Source: Niebla homalea (taxonomy: Eukaryota > Ascomycota > Lecanoromycetes > Lecanorales > Ramalinaceae). Taken from it: a DNA stretch of 64,000 nucleotides. Positions 48,883-62,200 of this stretch are shown here, one piece after another. The translations under genes and the position numbers were made by a program. The notes below the pieces were generated by a model. It searched no databases. It saw only the letters and a program-made list of their open reading frames with translations, and was not told the origin of the DNA. Location of the stretch: NCBI GenBank assembly GCA_019925105.1, contig JAHGAU010000021.1:310001-374000 (forward strand), written 5' to 3'. Positions within the stretch are counted from its first letter, which is position 1. Each line of letters begins with the position of its first letter.

Positions 48883-50334
48883 TCAATCGGCTAAAACATC
48901 ATATCCAACGTCAGTGGAGGGGACTAACGATTGTTTGATTAGTTCATCTGTTGCCAGATCCTCGTGCGTCCGAACACAGTGCTGTCTGAAGTTGTCCAGG
49001 CGAGGCCAAATCTTTGTCTTCTTACTGCAGTTGGGGGCTGCGCATCTGTATGTCTTGTCGGTCTTGTTGCGGGTGGCGATCTTGTGAATAGATTTGCGGT
49101 GACGATCAAGATCGTTCCTCGTGCTGAAGCCCTTTTTGCGGCTGCACCCGGGCTGATGGCATATGAAGGGCTTCTGATGACGGAGCCAGTGCTTCCTGAG
49201 GGGTTCCAATGGAGAGGTTAGCTCTGTAGAACCGTTGACAATATTCATAAAGCTTCAAGGGCACCTACTTGAATTCCGATTGATTTTTGAAATCCAGGTT
49301 GCACCTTGAGCATAGCCATGGGGGACCTTGAGGGGGCCTTTCGACTGACGATAGCTCTACCGCCACATCGGATATCACTGCACTACTGTCTAAATTCGAA
49401 GCGCTGCCCCAATCAAGCCGACCAAGATGTGCAGTGAATGGTGGCTGATTGTCCATCCCATCATTCACAAGCATTGAAGGGTTCGTGAAGAGCCCGCGTC
49501 CCAAGCGGCCGTTCGAAGTTGGTTGATGATTGGGCTCAAAGGGCATGCTACATGTTGAATGGATCCCAGGACTATGGTTAGCAAAATCCCAGCTGGCGTA
49601 AGCTGAATCTAATGGGCCAATCTCAGACCGCGCTTTGCCATGTTGGCTCGGTATCGCCAGACCACTCCTCATCTCAGCACTGACGCTGTTGGCCTTAGCG
49701 GAGCTCATTTGACCATGGGGCTGGAGATACTGATTTGGTTGGCAATTGAGAAACAGGGGATTCCAGGGTTGATCTTGTTGCAGTGGAATTCGTGCGGTTG
49801 GTCGATTTCCTTGGAGATCAAGGTCGTTGGTGATTTGCTCAATTTGCTTTGTCATGTCCTGCGCGCTGGGAGCAAAAATGCTTGGGGAGCGAAGGATGTC
49901 ATCGATATCGTCCGTCGTTTTCGAGTAGCCATTCTGGTCATTACACAATGAAGTGTAACTTTCGGCGGGCAAACTCAGCGTCTGGTCGAGGGAAGTCGAT
50001 GTAGGCGCATTCGTGGTTGACGGGCCCGCTGGATGATTGCCATTCGAAGGTGCCGAAGACTTATTCGAAGGCAGTCCACCGAATGCATCCCAGCTAAAGT
50101 TGTACAATGGATCGAGTACCGCATTGCCTGGGGTGCTAGGGGGAACATCTGGAGTGCCGTATAATCGTTTTGTACGCTTTGAGGGCGGACAGACGGAACT
50201 GTCGAAGGCCTGAACGAAGTGAGCATACCATCAACACCAGGGCTTCCAGAAAGAACTTGAAGGACAAGCCTTACCTCATTGTTCCCATTTTGAAAACGGT
50301 CACCATAGCTTCTCTTGATGCCGGGCAGACTCAT
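48883..50334 (-). CDS. C2H2 zinc-finger protein, three exons
   Basis: Exons 50,334-50,275, 50,209-49,269 and 49,195-48,883 give 437 residues. Intron 1 (65 nt) starts GTAAGG and intron 2 (73 nt) starts GTAGGT; both end CAG. The N-terminal 300 residues are polar and disordered, with a basic PPSKRTKR stretch (possible nuclear signal). The C-terminal third holds three fingers: CSRCNLDFKNQSEFKKHWLRH, then FICHQPGCSRKKGFSTRNDLDRH (ending SIH), then YRCAAPNCSKKTKIW with RQHCVRTH. Intron 2 splits the Lys-Lys before HWLRH at the same place as in the downstream neighbour gene, so both derive from one ancestor. It ends at a TGA about 350 bp before the neighbour's first ATG. A fused two-gene model cannot be excluded but no good splice links them. 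Confidence 0.8.
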
Positions 50335-53300
50335 AGTGGGCAAGCAGGCTGATAGGGAAGAAAGTCAAACAGGCCTTCAGCAGAGCTATTTTGAAGAGAA
50401 GGAAGAGCTTGATGATGATGACAAACGAGGAGTGTCAGGCGATGGGTATTGCCTGAAGAGAAGCCTTCATACCTAAGCGAAAGCGCGCACCGCAGCTGAC
50501 AGCAGAAAGCGACAAGAGCAAGCAAAGAAGGAGAGATGGTCGCTTGCTTGAACATCCAAAGCAGATTTACTCCCCATCGTTGCCGGACCAGAAGATTTCC
50601 CAACATACGAAATCATCTCCAACAGTGTAGCAAGTGTGCAAGATCTCGCCAGTAAGAACACAGGGATTCCGATTTGTGGGAGAGAATTACACCGTCGTGA
50701 CCATGACCGATGGCAAGAGATTTCTGATGAAGGCCTGCAAGCAGCCGCAGACCGGAGGGGCATTAGCAAGTCGCGTGTGAATGACAGAAAACAACAGATA
50801 GCTGAAAAGAAGATCGGAATGGCAGGGCTCTATTTGATATGAAGACAGAAGCGAAGCCAGATGTGAAGGGTGAGGCTAGACCGAGTGGAGCCTTGGGAGT
50901 TGGGTGGTGCAGTGCGGGAAACATGGGGCCCAAGCATTGGAGTACGAATATCTGCACTGCGGTCTGCGGATTGTATGGTTGGTAAGGGTGTGGAGACTGG
51001 AGAGCCCTAGACCGAGATGGATCTGGTGACTGGTGACTGATGATCCTATCAGTCTCGGTGAGCAATTGGTTTACTGTATTTTGATTGGCTTATACATTGA
51101 TGGTGAAGAGAGGAATGGAAGGCGCAGTCGGATTTCGCCCCAAATAGACAACACCAAGCCCTAACAAGCCTAGTCACCATTGTGGAAAGAACAGGAATGA
51201 GCTCCACACTATCAAAATTCAATTGCGCATGGGTACACCCTCAACCACGGATATCTACTCCGTAGGCTGCTGCATGCTCCACAGCCCATCATGATGCACA
51301 TGGTTGTATCAAAGCTTATCATCATCAACCAACAGCAGAAGCTGTCCCTTGGATCCTTTCCGGCTTCCGCTGATGCTGCCCTAACTCGCCAACGGATGTG
51401 ATCAGGGATGGCATGCTTGTTCACTGCGGTTAGAGATCGGACGGCCCGTTGCATCAATTCTCTGTGTCCCTTCCTTCTACTGGATTCAAAGATTCCATTC
51501 TCTTGGGGCACAGCCTTCCATTTTATGCAACGACAATGAATTCGTCCCTGTCATATGCAAAGTCCCCGAGAGTAGGTCATTAATTGTCGCAGTCAGGCAA
51601 GCTTCCGCAAGTCAAAACCCTGTAGGTGGGCGGATTGGAAGAATGACTGGCTGGTCACCGAAACACTAAGGATGACGTCAGTCATTTCGCACATTGCCAG
51701 AAGCAGCATATGGGTTCCGTAAATTTAGTCTTCATATTAAGATATATCCATCGAAGCTTCGAATTAGAGGATGCTCAAGCTTTGCTGTCGTCCAGACGTT
51801 GTAATGGGATCTTTGTGTCGGACATGTTTATTGCTGAATGAGAGAAGATCTTTAAATTTCGTCTTCGTTTGTTTCCCTCAAGTCATACATATCGCCCATC
51901 GATATCGTCACCGGTGACTTTTCAAGCACGTGAGGCGTCCGTCATGCAATCCTCCGTTGCTCAACCAATTTCACAACACTTAAAACACACTCTATCTCCA
52001 ACTCGACATTACAGGACGAGCTTTGAGCTTATCGCGGTTGTTTTTAATATGGCTGTATGTTGAGTCACATGAATAATCTCTGATCCCCCATACACCAAGC
52101 TTCCACACACAGCTTCCAAGGGTTTGAAACGGAGCCTTAGAAAACCCGTATTGATCCTGTTGCGACTGTCAAATCAATGCTCACGGTTTCTCAACTAAGA
52201 TTTACATGACGAAATTCGCGAGCTACAGCCATGGGTCGTCCTTTCATTGACCCTAGAGCTGGACAAATCAGATTCTGTCCTCCTTATAGGAATGTTTCAC
52301 GATATTGAGCCTCACTGTATGATCCACAAGTCAGTCATCCTACAACTACGAGGACCAGATTCCCACCTACTGAGTGGAGCATCCTATAAAATGCCTCACA
52401 ATCTCCTGACCCGGATGAAGCTTTGCGAACCAAATGTCGAACTCTCCAGAGTAGCCCGGAGCTGCTGCCGACTGGACGCTCGATATTCAATCGAAACGCA
52501 GGGCGGCCGTTAGGAGTGAAAGGACCCGTCGCCACCTCTGTCCATGGTCTTGAGCCACTCAGGCCGAACGGACTTTTCTTATGGGTCAACGTCCATCATC
52601 TTCGGATTATCCGAATGGTAGCGCCCCTTACGTTTCACGTGTGAGTCACTTGTTCCCTACAAACGCAACACAAACTTCGTACCACCACTTCATCCCAACG
52701 AGCATGGATCTGCAATCTGAATGGCCCTTATATTCCTCGCTCCCCGAAAAACCAGCCCAACATACCTCCTCACACACCAAACCCCAGGATGATCCCACAG
52801 ACCGTGGCGAGAACGCTCTGCAAGCCCTTGATATCACCTACTGCCCATCTCCGACCCGTTCCATTAAACCTCATTCCTTGCCATTTCCCAAATCTACCCA
52901 TCATAGATGCCAATATAACCCGCCTCATCCCCAACCCACGCTTTGAGGAATAGCTCCGAATTACTTCGGCATATTGCACCCGCCATCCTCTCCCAATCGA
53001 GTGCATGCCTTCCTTCCACCCCCCCCTCCCCCCGGGGTTTCCAGTGTGAGAAGCATAAAACATTCAGCCTTCTTTTTTTGGCAAGTATCAAGTTGTCACT
53101 AGTTAAGTGGGAGTAAGGGGATTAGTAGATGATTTGCTAGAGCGGATACTTTCTCTCCCTACCTTTTATTCTGGGGGACTGAAGAGGATGTCACCCGCAT
53201 CACCACTCTCATCGAACATCCTGCGTTGGATGGGGAACAATGTGGCAAGTAGTGATGAGGAAGCATATGGGGGAAATTGGCCAGGATGAGTCTTCCACGG

Positions 53301-53775
53301 TGAGGATGGGGAGAATCAGTATCGTCTAGCTCGACAGGCAATTTATTAAGGATTGGACATGCGGATTCATGCTTCGAAGTATATATCTTTGGGAAGGTAA
53401 AATATTCACCATTTGTCTGTGGAGGAAAATAAGCACATGTGGTCTACATCATGGGTGTGCGACGGCGTTATCTGACTGAGCATCATGTTTTGCGGTAGCA
53501 ACGGGATCGGAGGCTTCAGTGTGTGTGAGAGAGAGAGAGAGTAGACAAGACTTTGATAGGAAGGGACGACGTGTCCTTGACACATGTCCGCAAATGTACA
53601 TGAACATACACGTGCGAATCTAATCCCAACAAAAGCGCAGACATAAATCATTAATACTAACATGGGTATATTCGCACCGTACCGTTTCAGTCATGTCCAT
53701 CCATCCAGAGATCTTGGGGAAAATGAAAGCCGCCAAAAAAAAAGAGCGTCTATCATAACCACCAGACCCAAGCTT
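50335..53775. other. Intergenic, 3.4 kb
   Basis: 5' flank of the C2H2 gene ending at 50,334 and 3' flank of the large C2H2 gene. Short frames only (up to about 120 codons) with no domain. A short GA dinucleotide run lies near 53,525. I see no gene. Confidence 0.5.
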
Positions 53776-56700
53776 TCATGGCTGATAAGCATAAGCCGTC
53801 TGCCCGGGTGGCTGATACGCTCCACTCATGCCGCCGTTCATGGCGCCACCATAATCTTGCATGTTGCTCCCTACACTACCAAACCCAAGGCCAGTAGGAG
53901 CATTGAGATGTCCTGGCGGGCCTTGCACTCCGTACCCTCCGTTAGCCTCAAGACCTTGCGGATACACACCTGTGGGGGGGCCGGTATCGGCACCACCAGC
54001 ACCACTGGCACCGAAGGGATACATATTGCCGAGCGCTACCTCATCTGGGCTCTGGGCGAAGCCCTGCGGTTGCTGGTGCTGGTTTGCCCCATACTGGTAC
54101 CCATCACCAGTTTGATAAGGGCCAGTCCGCGGAGCAGAGGTGGCAGCAGCTGCTTGCATGTACACGGCTTCCGCGTTTGAAGAGCCGACGTACGTTGGCC
54201 GTTGACTGTTGACTCCGACGCTGTTGACGGGGTTGAATTGCGAGGAGCTCTGAGGGGTATAGGATTGTTGGTAGCTGGATGCCGTTCGAGGGTTGTGTCC
54301 ATGAGCAGCACGAGCTTGCGCTGCCCAATATGAGGCCATCTGTTGCTGGTGATTGGGCGGAGGATATGTGTTTGGGGAGACGCCCTGATTGGATTGCCGT
54401 GAGGTGTTGTCGTTGGGAAAGTAGCCTTGCTGTGAGGGTGGAGGAATAGAAGAAAAGCCGCCAGGCATGTCAGCCATCGTTGAGGTCATGCCGAAGGGAG
54501 AATTGGGACCTCTTTGAGACATCGGCGATAGGCTGGGGCCTTGAGAGCTGATGCGCTGTCGCTCAATGGGACTAATTATTGTGTCCGGGGTGACTTGTTG
54601 CATCTGGGGAAGGTTGAGAATGGGCATGCTGATTTGTTCCATGTGTTTCGCCAGGTGCACGGTGAGCTTCTTCCAAGTGTTGCAGATGTTGCCGCAGAAT
54701 TTGCAGGGTTCATCCTTGGGGTTCTTGGGAGTTTCGTGACGGCAGTCTTCGACCATCTTCCAAACGATATCGATTTCCTCATGATCGCGGGTGTCGCTAT
54801 TCTGGACAACGCGCGTCCTCTGGGTTGATGGACCTCGAACAGCTGGTCTGCCCGATCTCATGGTCTTGACCTTTGGCTCAGGGAGTTTGTGCTCCCGGAC
54901 CAGATGTTGGACAAAATTGTCTTTGCGGTAGCACTTATGAGTGCATTCTTGCATGGTGCATTGCCACCACTCAAGCTGTCTATGCCTTTCATTCTCATGT
55001 CTCACCCAGTCAGCTTTTCGCTTGAACGACTTTGGCTCGGCGCATTGGAAGAAGGTGCATGTGAAGGGTTGAACATCTTCATGTACGTGCTTGGACCAGT
55101 CTGATGGTTTGTGGAACTTCTTCACCTTGAAGCATAGAGAGCACTCGAATTCGGCAGGTAGACGCCTGACCGGCGGCATTGGAACACCAGGTGGAAATTG
55201 GGCAGGGGTCACAATGCCATCTGCAACGGCATTGGCCTCATCCTCCGTAGGTCCCAGGCCAGCAATGGTGAATCCTCCATTACCGAGATCCGAATTCCTG
55301 TCGGCTCTTGTTGGTAGATAGGTCGGTTCGCCTCCAAGATCATTACAGTGCTTACCGGAAGAGCACTTGCCCCTCTGCAAAGCCTGGAGGTGCTTCAGCT
55401 TGAAATCACAAAGCTTCTTGTATCGTCTCAATTGCTCCTGTGCGATTCGATCGTACATGTATGGTGGTAATCGGGGGTTCAGCTGCTTGATGTTTGTTTT
55501 GAAGCCATCCAAGGTTGGGATGATCGGGTCGGCTTTGATGGAAAGGTCCATCTTAATGCCAATATCATCATTTGCATCTTCTTCGTCGTCATCCTCGTCG
55601 TCCAAGCTGGACAGCCGGCCAGGTTCCTCTGTCTTTGGAGCCGCAAGCGTGGGCAGGGGGGGCCCGCCATGTTTGGTCCACAAATCTGCCAGGCCCAATT
55701 CCGTGGTGCTGTCACGGCCTGGCGGCGTATGGTGCAAATCGCTGCGACTTCTCGATCGCTTGAGTGCACTCTTTGCTTGGCCCCAGGGGCCTGGTGGAGG
55801 GGAGCCCGAAGTCGTGCTCAGAGGATTACCACTTCCTAGTGCCGCCATCGGAGCAGCCATTGCGGCGATTGCACTACCAGTGTTGACCCGGGGCGATTTT
55901 TGCTTCTTCCCCAGACTGCTCATGCGCTTGATCCCGCTTGACGAGGTAGGGGGCACAGTCAAACTCTCGTGGCGGCTGCTATCACCACTCATGGTCCTTA
56001 CATGATCCCCCATACTTGGCCTGGACGGTGCAGCCTGTCTGGATTTCTCGCTTTCTTTGCGTCTGAGAGTGGGCCCACGCCTTGGAACAAGCCGTTGAAG
56101 AATGCTGGTACTCCGCTCACGGCCTTTCTTCTTCTCGCCTTCATCCTCCTTCACGCTGTTGAGGGAGAAGCGACGGAACACGCTCGACAGATCAGACTCG
56201 CTCATTCGCCGTGTGCCCCATGTTGCCACTCGCGACAAGGTCTCTATGTCCCCGGCTCTTTGACTGTACCTCATCATTGCATGAGCCGAGCTGACCGGTT
56301 GCATCTTTACTCCAGGGTCCGACGAGTCGTAAAGGGGATCCTGCCATACCTTGGCACGATACAGGGGATGTTGATTTGGTGTTTCATCATATACGCCAGG
56401 CTTAGCTTGACCCGGTACTTCGTTCATTTCTTCGTTGGGTGGGGGTATGGGTTCTTTCAAGCTGCTGAGACTTCCTTCCTCGGAAACTGATGCTTCATCG
56501 CCCTCACTTTCGTCAAGAAGTAGTCCAGGTCCGGGGATATGCATATCGGCGGGTCTTTTTTCCAAGGATTCAACATTGGCCTGTGATAGAGTCTGAGTTC
56601 CAGTACTTTTTGCTCTCCGCCTTCTGCCGATGCTTGAAGGCTCCTCTGGCTTGAGGTCTGCGGGCGCTTCCCTGTCTGGAGTGCTCCGATCTAGCCAATC

Positions 56701-57768
56701 CGCAACATCAGCATTCTTCAAAACACGCTGGGCGGTCTCTTCCTGATCCTTGAAATTTGGGACCTCGACATCCTTGACGGTATAGCGCGATTCGGGGTCA
56801 AGACCGATTCTGTTATTGATACCGTGGCCGTCTTCTAGCTCCTCAGACATATCTGACTTTACAGCAAGATGAGACGATGGACTCGCAGGGCCATTCGGTT
56901 TCAATCCGTTCCTGAAATTTGTGGAGCGTGCGGGTGAATCTCCCCTGGCATACTCCTGGACGCGAATGGAGGGACTTGGGACGCGCGCAATGTTGGGGAA
57001 ACCATTCAGTTTATCCGGACTGGTCGCCTGGGAGCTATCTGTCGCTGTCGGTGTCTGCTGCATTTGAGCATACTGCTGGGTGTGAGACATGTTGCTCATA
57101 GCCATTCCAGGCTGAGCTTCCTGCTTGACCTCAAGCAGATGTTGAGGGGGGCTTGAGGTGCCGTCTCGAGTTGACGTTCCTTCCTCGTTCGTCAAGACGG
57201 GGCTCATCAGGTGGGATGAAAGCATCGCAGTTCCGGCTGATGCTCGATATGGATGATATAATGGTGTACTGCCGAAGTCGCTATGATCTGAGTTCGCATG
57301 CTCTTCTTGAGGTGCGTTCCCATTGCTCCAGGTGTGGGTGCGGCTAAGATTGGGCAAAGGGCCAAAGTTCTCTTCAAAGGAGAAAGGCTCGTACTCCGGG
57401 GTGGCAGTATGCTCGCTAGATGCGCTATAACCATGATCTGACACAAATGCGTTGGGACTCAGAAAGTCTCCATGCTCATTGTTGGGATCGTAGCTTGCGT
57501 GTGAGTTGGGAGAGAGGGTGTTCTGGTTAGCTATTTCGAAGGACTGGTGAGTGTTGGCACCCAGATAAGTTGAAGTTGAAAGATTGGTGTTTCTTTCGTC
57601 AGATTTCACAGCGTACTCGGGCGAAGGTGAAGTGTATGACTGACGGGAGGGCGTGTGGTCGCGACTGGAGAGAGGAACAAGGTTCTCTTGGCTATCATTG
57701 GCATTGAGGAAAGGATCGAAGTAGGTCTGTTCGTTGAAGCCAATAGGATGAGACGGCTGGGCAGGCAT
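53776..57768 (-). CDS. Large C2H2 zinc-finger protein
   Basis: A single exon of 1,330 residues. The N-terminal two thirds are polar and probably disordered, with a PEST-like acidic stretch and a basic Ser-rich part (RRFSLNSVKEDEGEKKKGRE; KKQKSPR) that may contain nuclear signals. From about residue 870 come zinc fingers: CSLCFKVKKFHKPSDWSKHV, then FTCTFFQCAEPKSFKRKADW, then WWQCTMQECTHKCYRKDNF, and, after a linker, CKFCGNICNTWKKLTVHLAKH near 1,020. The C-terminus is Gln/Pro/Gly/Tyr-rich, like an activation or low-complexity region. The first finger has the same CxxC(x)KxK...DWxKH layout as the two C2H2 genes at 45.6-50.3 kb. A transcription-factor role is inferred; targets are unknown. The start is the first ATG of the frame. 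Confidence 0.88.
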   Translation of the reverse strand: MPAQPSHPIGFNEQTYFDPFLNANDSQENLVPLSSRDHTPSRQSYTSPSPEYAVKSDERNTNLSTSTYLGANTHQSFEIANQNTLSPNSHASYDPNNEHGDFLSPNAFVSDHGYSASSEHTATPEYEPFSFEENFGPLPNLSRTHTWSNGNAPQEEHANSDHSDFGSTPLYHPYRASAGTAMLSSHLMSPVLTNEEGTSTRDGTSSPPQHLLEVKQEAQPGMAMSNMSHTQQYAQMQQTPTATDSSQATSPDKLNGFPNIARVPSPSIRVQEYARGDSPARSTNFRNGLKPNGPASPSSHLAVKSDMSEELEDGHGINNRIGLDPESRYTVKDVEVPNFKDQEETAQRVLKNADVADWLDRSTPDREAPADLKPEEPSSIGRRRRAKSTGTQTLSQANVESLEKRPADMHIPGPGLLLDESEGDEASVSEEGSLSSLKEPIPPPNEEMNEVPGQAKPGVYDETPNQHPLYRAKVWQDPLYDSSDPGVKMQPVSSAHAMMRYSQRAGDIETLSRVATWGTRRMSESDLSSVFRRFSLNSVKEDEGEKKKGRERSTSILQRLVPRRGPTLRRKESEKSRQAAPSRPSMGDHVRTMSGDSSRHESLTVPPTSSSGIKRMSSLGKKQKSPRVNTGSAIAAMAAPMAALGSGNPLSTTSGSPPPGPWGQAKSALKRSRSRSDLHHTPPGRDSTTELGLADLWTKHGGPPLPTLAAPKTEEPGRLSSLDDEDDDEEDANDDIGIKMDLSIKADPIIPTLDGFKTNIKQLNPRLPPYMYDRIAQEQLRRYKKLCDFKLKHLQALQRGKCSSGKHCNDLGGEPTYLPTRADRNSDLGNGGFTIAGLGPTEDEANAVADGIVTPAQFPPGVPMPPVRRLPAEFECSLCFKVKKFHKPSDWSKHVHEDVQPFTCTFFQCAEPKSFKRKADWVRHENERHRQLEWWQCTMQECTHKCYRKDNFVQHLVREHKLPEPKVKTMRSGRPAVRGPSTQRTRVVQNSDTRDHEEIDIVWKMVEDCRHETPKNPKDEPCKFCGNICNTWKKLTVHLAKHMEQISMPILNLPQMQQVTPDTIISPIERQRISSQGPSLSPMSQRGPNSPFGMTSTMADMPGGFSSIPPPSQQGYFPNDNTSRQSNQGVSPNTYPPPNHQQQMASYWAAQARAAHGHNPRTASSYQQSYTPQSSSQFNPVNSVGVNSQRPTYVGSSNAEAVYMQAAAATSAPRTGPYQTGDGYQYGANQHQQPQGFAQSPDEVALGNMYPFGASGAGGADTGPPTGVYPQGLEANGGYGVQGPPGHLNAPTGLGFGSVGSNMQDYGGAMNGGMSGAYQPPGQTAYAYQP

Positions 57769-59293
57769 GGAGTTGGCTGTAGCTCGACCTGATGCGGGTT
57801 TTGTGATCGATGAATTTATTTAAAAGGTCGTTCGGCGGCGACAAGCGGAGCCTCGAAGTCGACACGGATTACAGGCGTCGCAGAAAGTGGAGACCAGCCA
57901 TAAAGGGTCGCTCGAGAGGTACGATAATGAAGAAGCGAGCCGAGCGAGCGAGCGAGCAAGCAAGGTTGGTGTCTTTTAGTCGAAGGAGAGGATACTTTGA
58001 TGTGACGAGGCTGCTGGTAAGCGCCTGCAGTGGTGAGGATGGCAAAGCGCACAATCGATTGAGAGGCGATACCGGATCAGAAGGATGTGAAGAGGTATTG
58101 AGCAAGTCGAGAGGAACGATACAGGTAGATAGCAAGGTAATGGATGCAGATTTGTTTCTGTCAATGTCAATGGGAATCCGTAGAAAGCAGGTATTCTAAC
58201 GTTTCAGGCGCAACGTTCGGCAGGTGCCACCGGTGCCAGGAGAGGAGCCAGGTGGGAAGGTGGGTTCGATGATGGACGAGGTAAAGAATGACAATAAGAA
58301 CAATGTCTTGGTGAATCACGTTGGGTTGACGCAATTTCCAGCTATGAGCCTATGACAGATAATACCTAGCAAAGAGATTTTGGCTGTGAGGGCTGAGGCA
58401 GATTTTGATCTGCGGGCCCGAGGCTCGACAAGGCGAATTGAGTAGAACCCGCCTGGGTTTAGTCTGCTGTCGCTAAGCTCATTTAGCCCGCAAGGACTTC
58501 CTCCAACGGTCCAACCCTCCCGCAGCAAGAGTTCGGGGCAGAATCAGCCTGCGCATTTAATGGCTTCCCGATTCACTCACATTCACGAGCCTTTGAGCTA
58601 ACGACGACGATTCTTGAGACAAATCATGGTAATGAGAACTCATAATTGCATTGATCACCATTTCATCACCCTGTTGATAAGACAATCCTTTCCATATGAC
58701 CATATTAATCTATTGTTAACGTGACTTCAGACGCCTATTCCGTAAATGTCCGTTGTCATCTCTTCAGGCGTCCAACGATGAAACACACACACACTGCCAC
58801 CCTGGCCTCTCACAGACATGAAGCTCACTTTCTGGAGACGATATGGTCAGATGGTTTAGTCCTTTCACTATCTGCTATCTAACCTTACAAATTGGATTGA
58901 GAAGTAGATAATACAATATTAGGTAATGCCTGCTCGCTGGGGGTATCTCATGATGGGAAAGAGGCTCTTCGCTTAAACGCTCAAAAACGAAAATGATACT
59001 CGTCTGCTGTTCGTCAATTCGTGATGTCCGCTGCCAGTATGATCGTGATAGCATCTTGTGGCGATCTTGGTTGCTGCCCTTCCCTTCGTTACGCCATGTC
59101 TTCGTCTCGTAAATTTTTCACGCTGGTGTAAATAAGGAGGCTGTAGATCACTCAACCTTGCCTGCTCTCGGTGGTGTTAATCATAGTCCAAATACCCTGT
59201 TGCTATTCTCGTCGCCACGGCCTTCTCAAATCGTACAAGTCTCAGTCTTGTCTTAACTGGCAAGGCTGAAACGATGGCGTTTCGAGTCGCTCT
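57769..59293. other. Intergenic with small simple repeats
   Basis: Promoter side of the large C2H2 gene and 3' side of the coiled-coil gene. A GAGC tetranucleotide run lies near 57,945 and a CA run near 58,785. A 129-codon frame (57,810-58,199) has no domain and overlaps the C2H2 promoter; not called. Confidence 0.5.
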
Positions 59294-62200
59294 TCACCTG
59301 CCAAAAACACCCGATTGTCGACGATTACCTTCCTCACTCTTCCTTGCCTCTTGCTTCCTTGGCTCTCCCTGTGGTGCCTGTGTACCTGCCTCTCCCCTAC
59401 CGTACTGCTCCGAAGGTCCCCAGACCTTGCCCTTAAGGTTCGTACTTCCGTAGAATCCACTTGATCGGTTGGCCTTTTTCTCTTCTTTCGTGGTCCGGGT
59501 CGACGATTGGTCTCGTTCTCGTGGAGCAGGCGTAGACGACCTGGAAGAAGGGCCACCTCCTGCTACTGCTGGCTTTTGCACGCGCGTCTTGTCCGCGCTG
59601 GTGACGACCCTAGCTTCGTGGGCAGGGTCCCTTGATGCTGGTGGCCACGCACCCGGGATTTCGTACTCGGTGGTGGGTGCCAGACTTTGGTCTTGCTTCT
59701 GGGTTCGTGCCTTCTCGGGTGGAAGAGTTGTCTTGAGAGTTTCGCTTCCTCTGTCCTGACGATCTACAGTACAGGTCCGCTGCGCCGTGCTATCCACATG
59801 GGTCGGTTTCTGCAACGTGACCTTCTCCGCACTGTAGAAAGAGCTCGGTCGCTCCTTTTTCTTCACCGACGCCGATCGTGACATGACATTCTCCGTTGTT
59901 GCAAGTTTCTGCGTCTGTGTTTTGTCGGGATTTGATGCCGCTCGAGGGGGCTCAACATATTTCCCCTCCCAACTTGGCGATGCTGATCTGGTAGACTCGA
60001 CTTTCGAAGCGGGCGCTGCGAACTTTTGCACAGGGATCGGTTTCCCCTTGAAATCCTCTGCCTTGGCTTCTGCAGATGGAGTCTTCAGAATCTCAAGCTC
60101 CTTCTGTAGCCTTGAAATGGTTTCTGTGGCTTCGGCATAAGCTTGACGATTCTGAGAGGCACCCCTCACTCGCGATTCGAGATCTTCCTTCTCACGTTGT
60201 AGCTGTCGTATCGTGTCTCTGGCTTCTTGATGCGCTTGCCTTGCCTGGGAAGCTTCTCTGGCGCAGGAAGAGAGATCTTTATTTTCCTTTTGCAGTACTG
60301 CGATCGTGTCCTGCGCATCCTTCTGCTGAAGAGCTAGAGCTGTTTCGGTAGCATTACGATGCTCTTCCTTCTCCGTTGCGAATCGGAAGGTAGGGTCTTT
60401 GATCTCTGATGCATAGTGTGAACGAGTACGATCTAGTGATCGATGCAATTCGTCATTATCTCGCTGGAGGTTGGCTTGGATGGTCTTCTCATCGTCCAAT
60501 GACTTCTTCCATGTCTTGCGTTCCTCATCCCAGTGTGAAAGCATGGAATTTCGAGCTTGGTCCCAATTTTGCGGGGTCTGCGCAGGGATGCGCTTCTTCT
60601 GTTCTATCATCTCGTCCCTCGTCCTTATCGCATGTTGCAGCTCTTGAATCGTAGCTCCGTGTTTTTGCTCCAATTCGTGCATCTGCCTGTTCCATGCTAT
60701 CCCAAGCTCTTGCCTTTGCTCATCTGCTGCACGAAGAACCTTCTGGAGATGATCATCTGAAGCCTTCTTCTCATTAGCATGTGCCTCCTTCATGCCAGCC
60801 TTTTCTGCCGCAAATGCAGCACTCATATCAGCAAGACTCGCCGCGTGCTTCCTCTTCATGTCGTCATATTTTGCCTTCAACTTAGCGTGGAGAGCACGAG
60901 CTTCCTCTTTCAGACGCCTTTCGGTCGAACGCTCCTCTGCCATATCTTGATGCCTCTCCTCCCATTCCATTATTTTCTCGTTGAGCCGCTTGCACTCCTC
61001 ATCATTCGTCCTCAGCACGGACTCAATCTCTGAACTTAATTTTCCGATACGCAAATCACGAGCTTCGGATTCGGCAGCTCGCTGCGACTGCAGTTCTGCG
61101 ATGTAATGGTCACGTGTCAACAAGGTGTTGTAAGTACCATAGGACAGACCCATCAGGGCAGCTATGTCAGGTAAAGCGCTGCTAATTCTATGGAGGAGAT
61201 GCGCCGGATCAGGAACATGTTGCGTAGGTGGAGAGATAGGAAATTGCATAGGGGGTGGCATGGGCTGCTGCATAGGGATCGCTGTCATTTGTTGAGGCGG
61301 ATGCCATGAATCGTTACGTGGTATGCCGAAATCGGTCACTGGTGGATTATGCTGTGGTGACCATGCTGGAGGAGGCATGGGCGCTGGTGGAGGAGCTTCA
61401 ACACGAGCCAGCGGATGCATGGGGGTTTTGGACCCAACTCGTGTACTTGGACGCGGTTGTAGCTCACCTGTAGGCCTCGACGGTTCCGGAGGTGAGCTAT
61501 CTTGAGGCTCGGTTGGCGGTGCGGGCGCGTCCGGCTCTTTTGTGGTGCGATCCTTGGTCTGAGATTGTGGCTGGGCTTTTGGAGAGTCGGGATGCTGTTG
61601 AGGAGGGCAGTGTTGCTGTGTATGCAGAAAGGGATTGATCACGTCCGAGGGATAGAAGGATTGAGGTTCACGACCATCACTATTAGCCCACGAGTAGACC
61701 CTTTCGTTGATCTCAGCAATCGATCGGCTATGGTTTTCCTGTCCTGCGTCTCCCATCGAAGCACTCCCCTCAATTTTCTCGAGCTGGGACTGGTCGTGTG
61801 CGTTTCGAACGGAATCAAGCGGATTTGGTCTCGGCCTTGCAGTGGGAGTAAGCAGGTCAGAGTGTTCTCCGATTGAGGACGCACTCTTCATGACGGGGCC
61901 GATCCATTCTTGATTATCTGTTGATTCCGTAATTATTGTGGTGCTACAGGTGTCTGGCTCAGACTCTAAGTACGGCTGCAGGTTATCAGGGGTATCAAAG
62001 GTCGACGGCAGGGACGTGCGAGCCTTTGGAGCAGAAACATGCGAAGTGGTTCTCATTATGGGTGAAGAAGCGGCTGACGTTCCCTCACTTTCTTCGGTCT
62101 CCGGCAGCGGGGGTAATTGCTCCAGAGCTACATCCTCACAGTTGGCGCCAGGGACCTGACTGACGGTTTCGGTCAATGCACCTGATGTGGAGGCGGAAGA

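Noticed and set aside
57810..58199. 129-codon plus-strand frame
   Set aside because: Lies in the promoter of the large C2H2 gene, basic low-quality composition, no homology signal.
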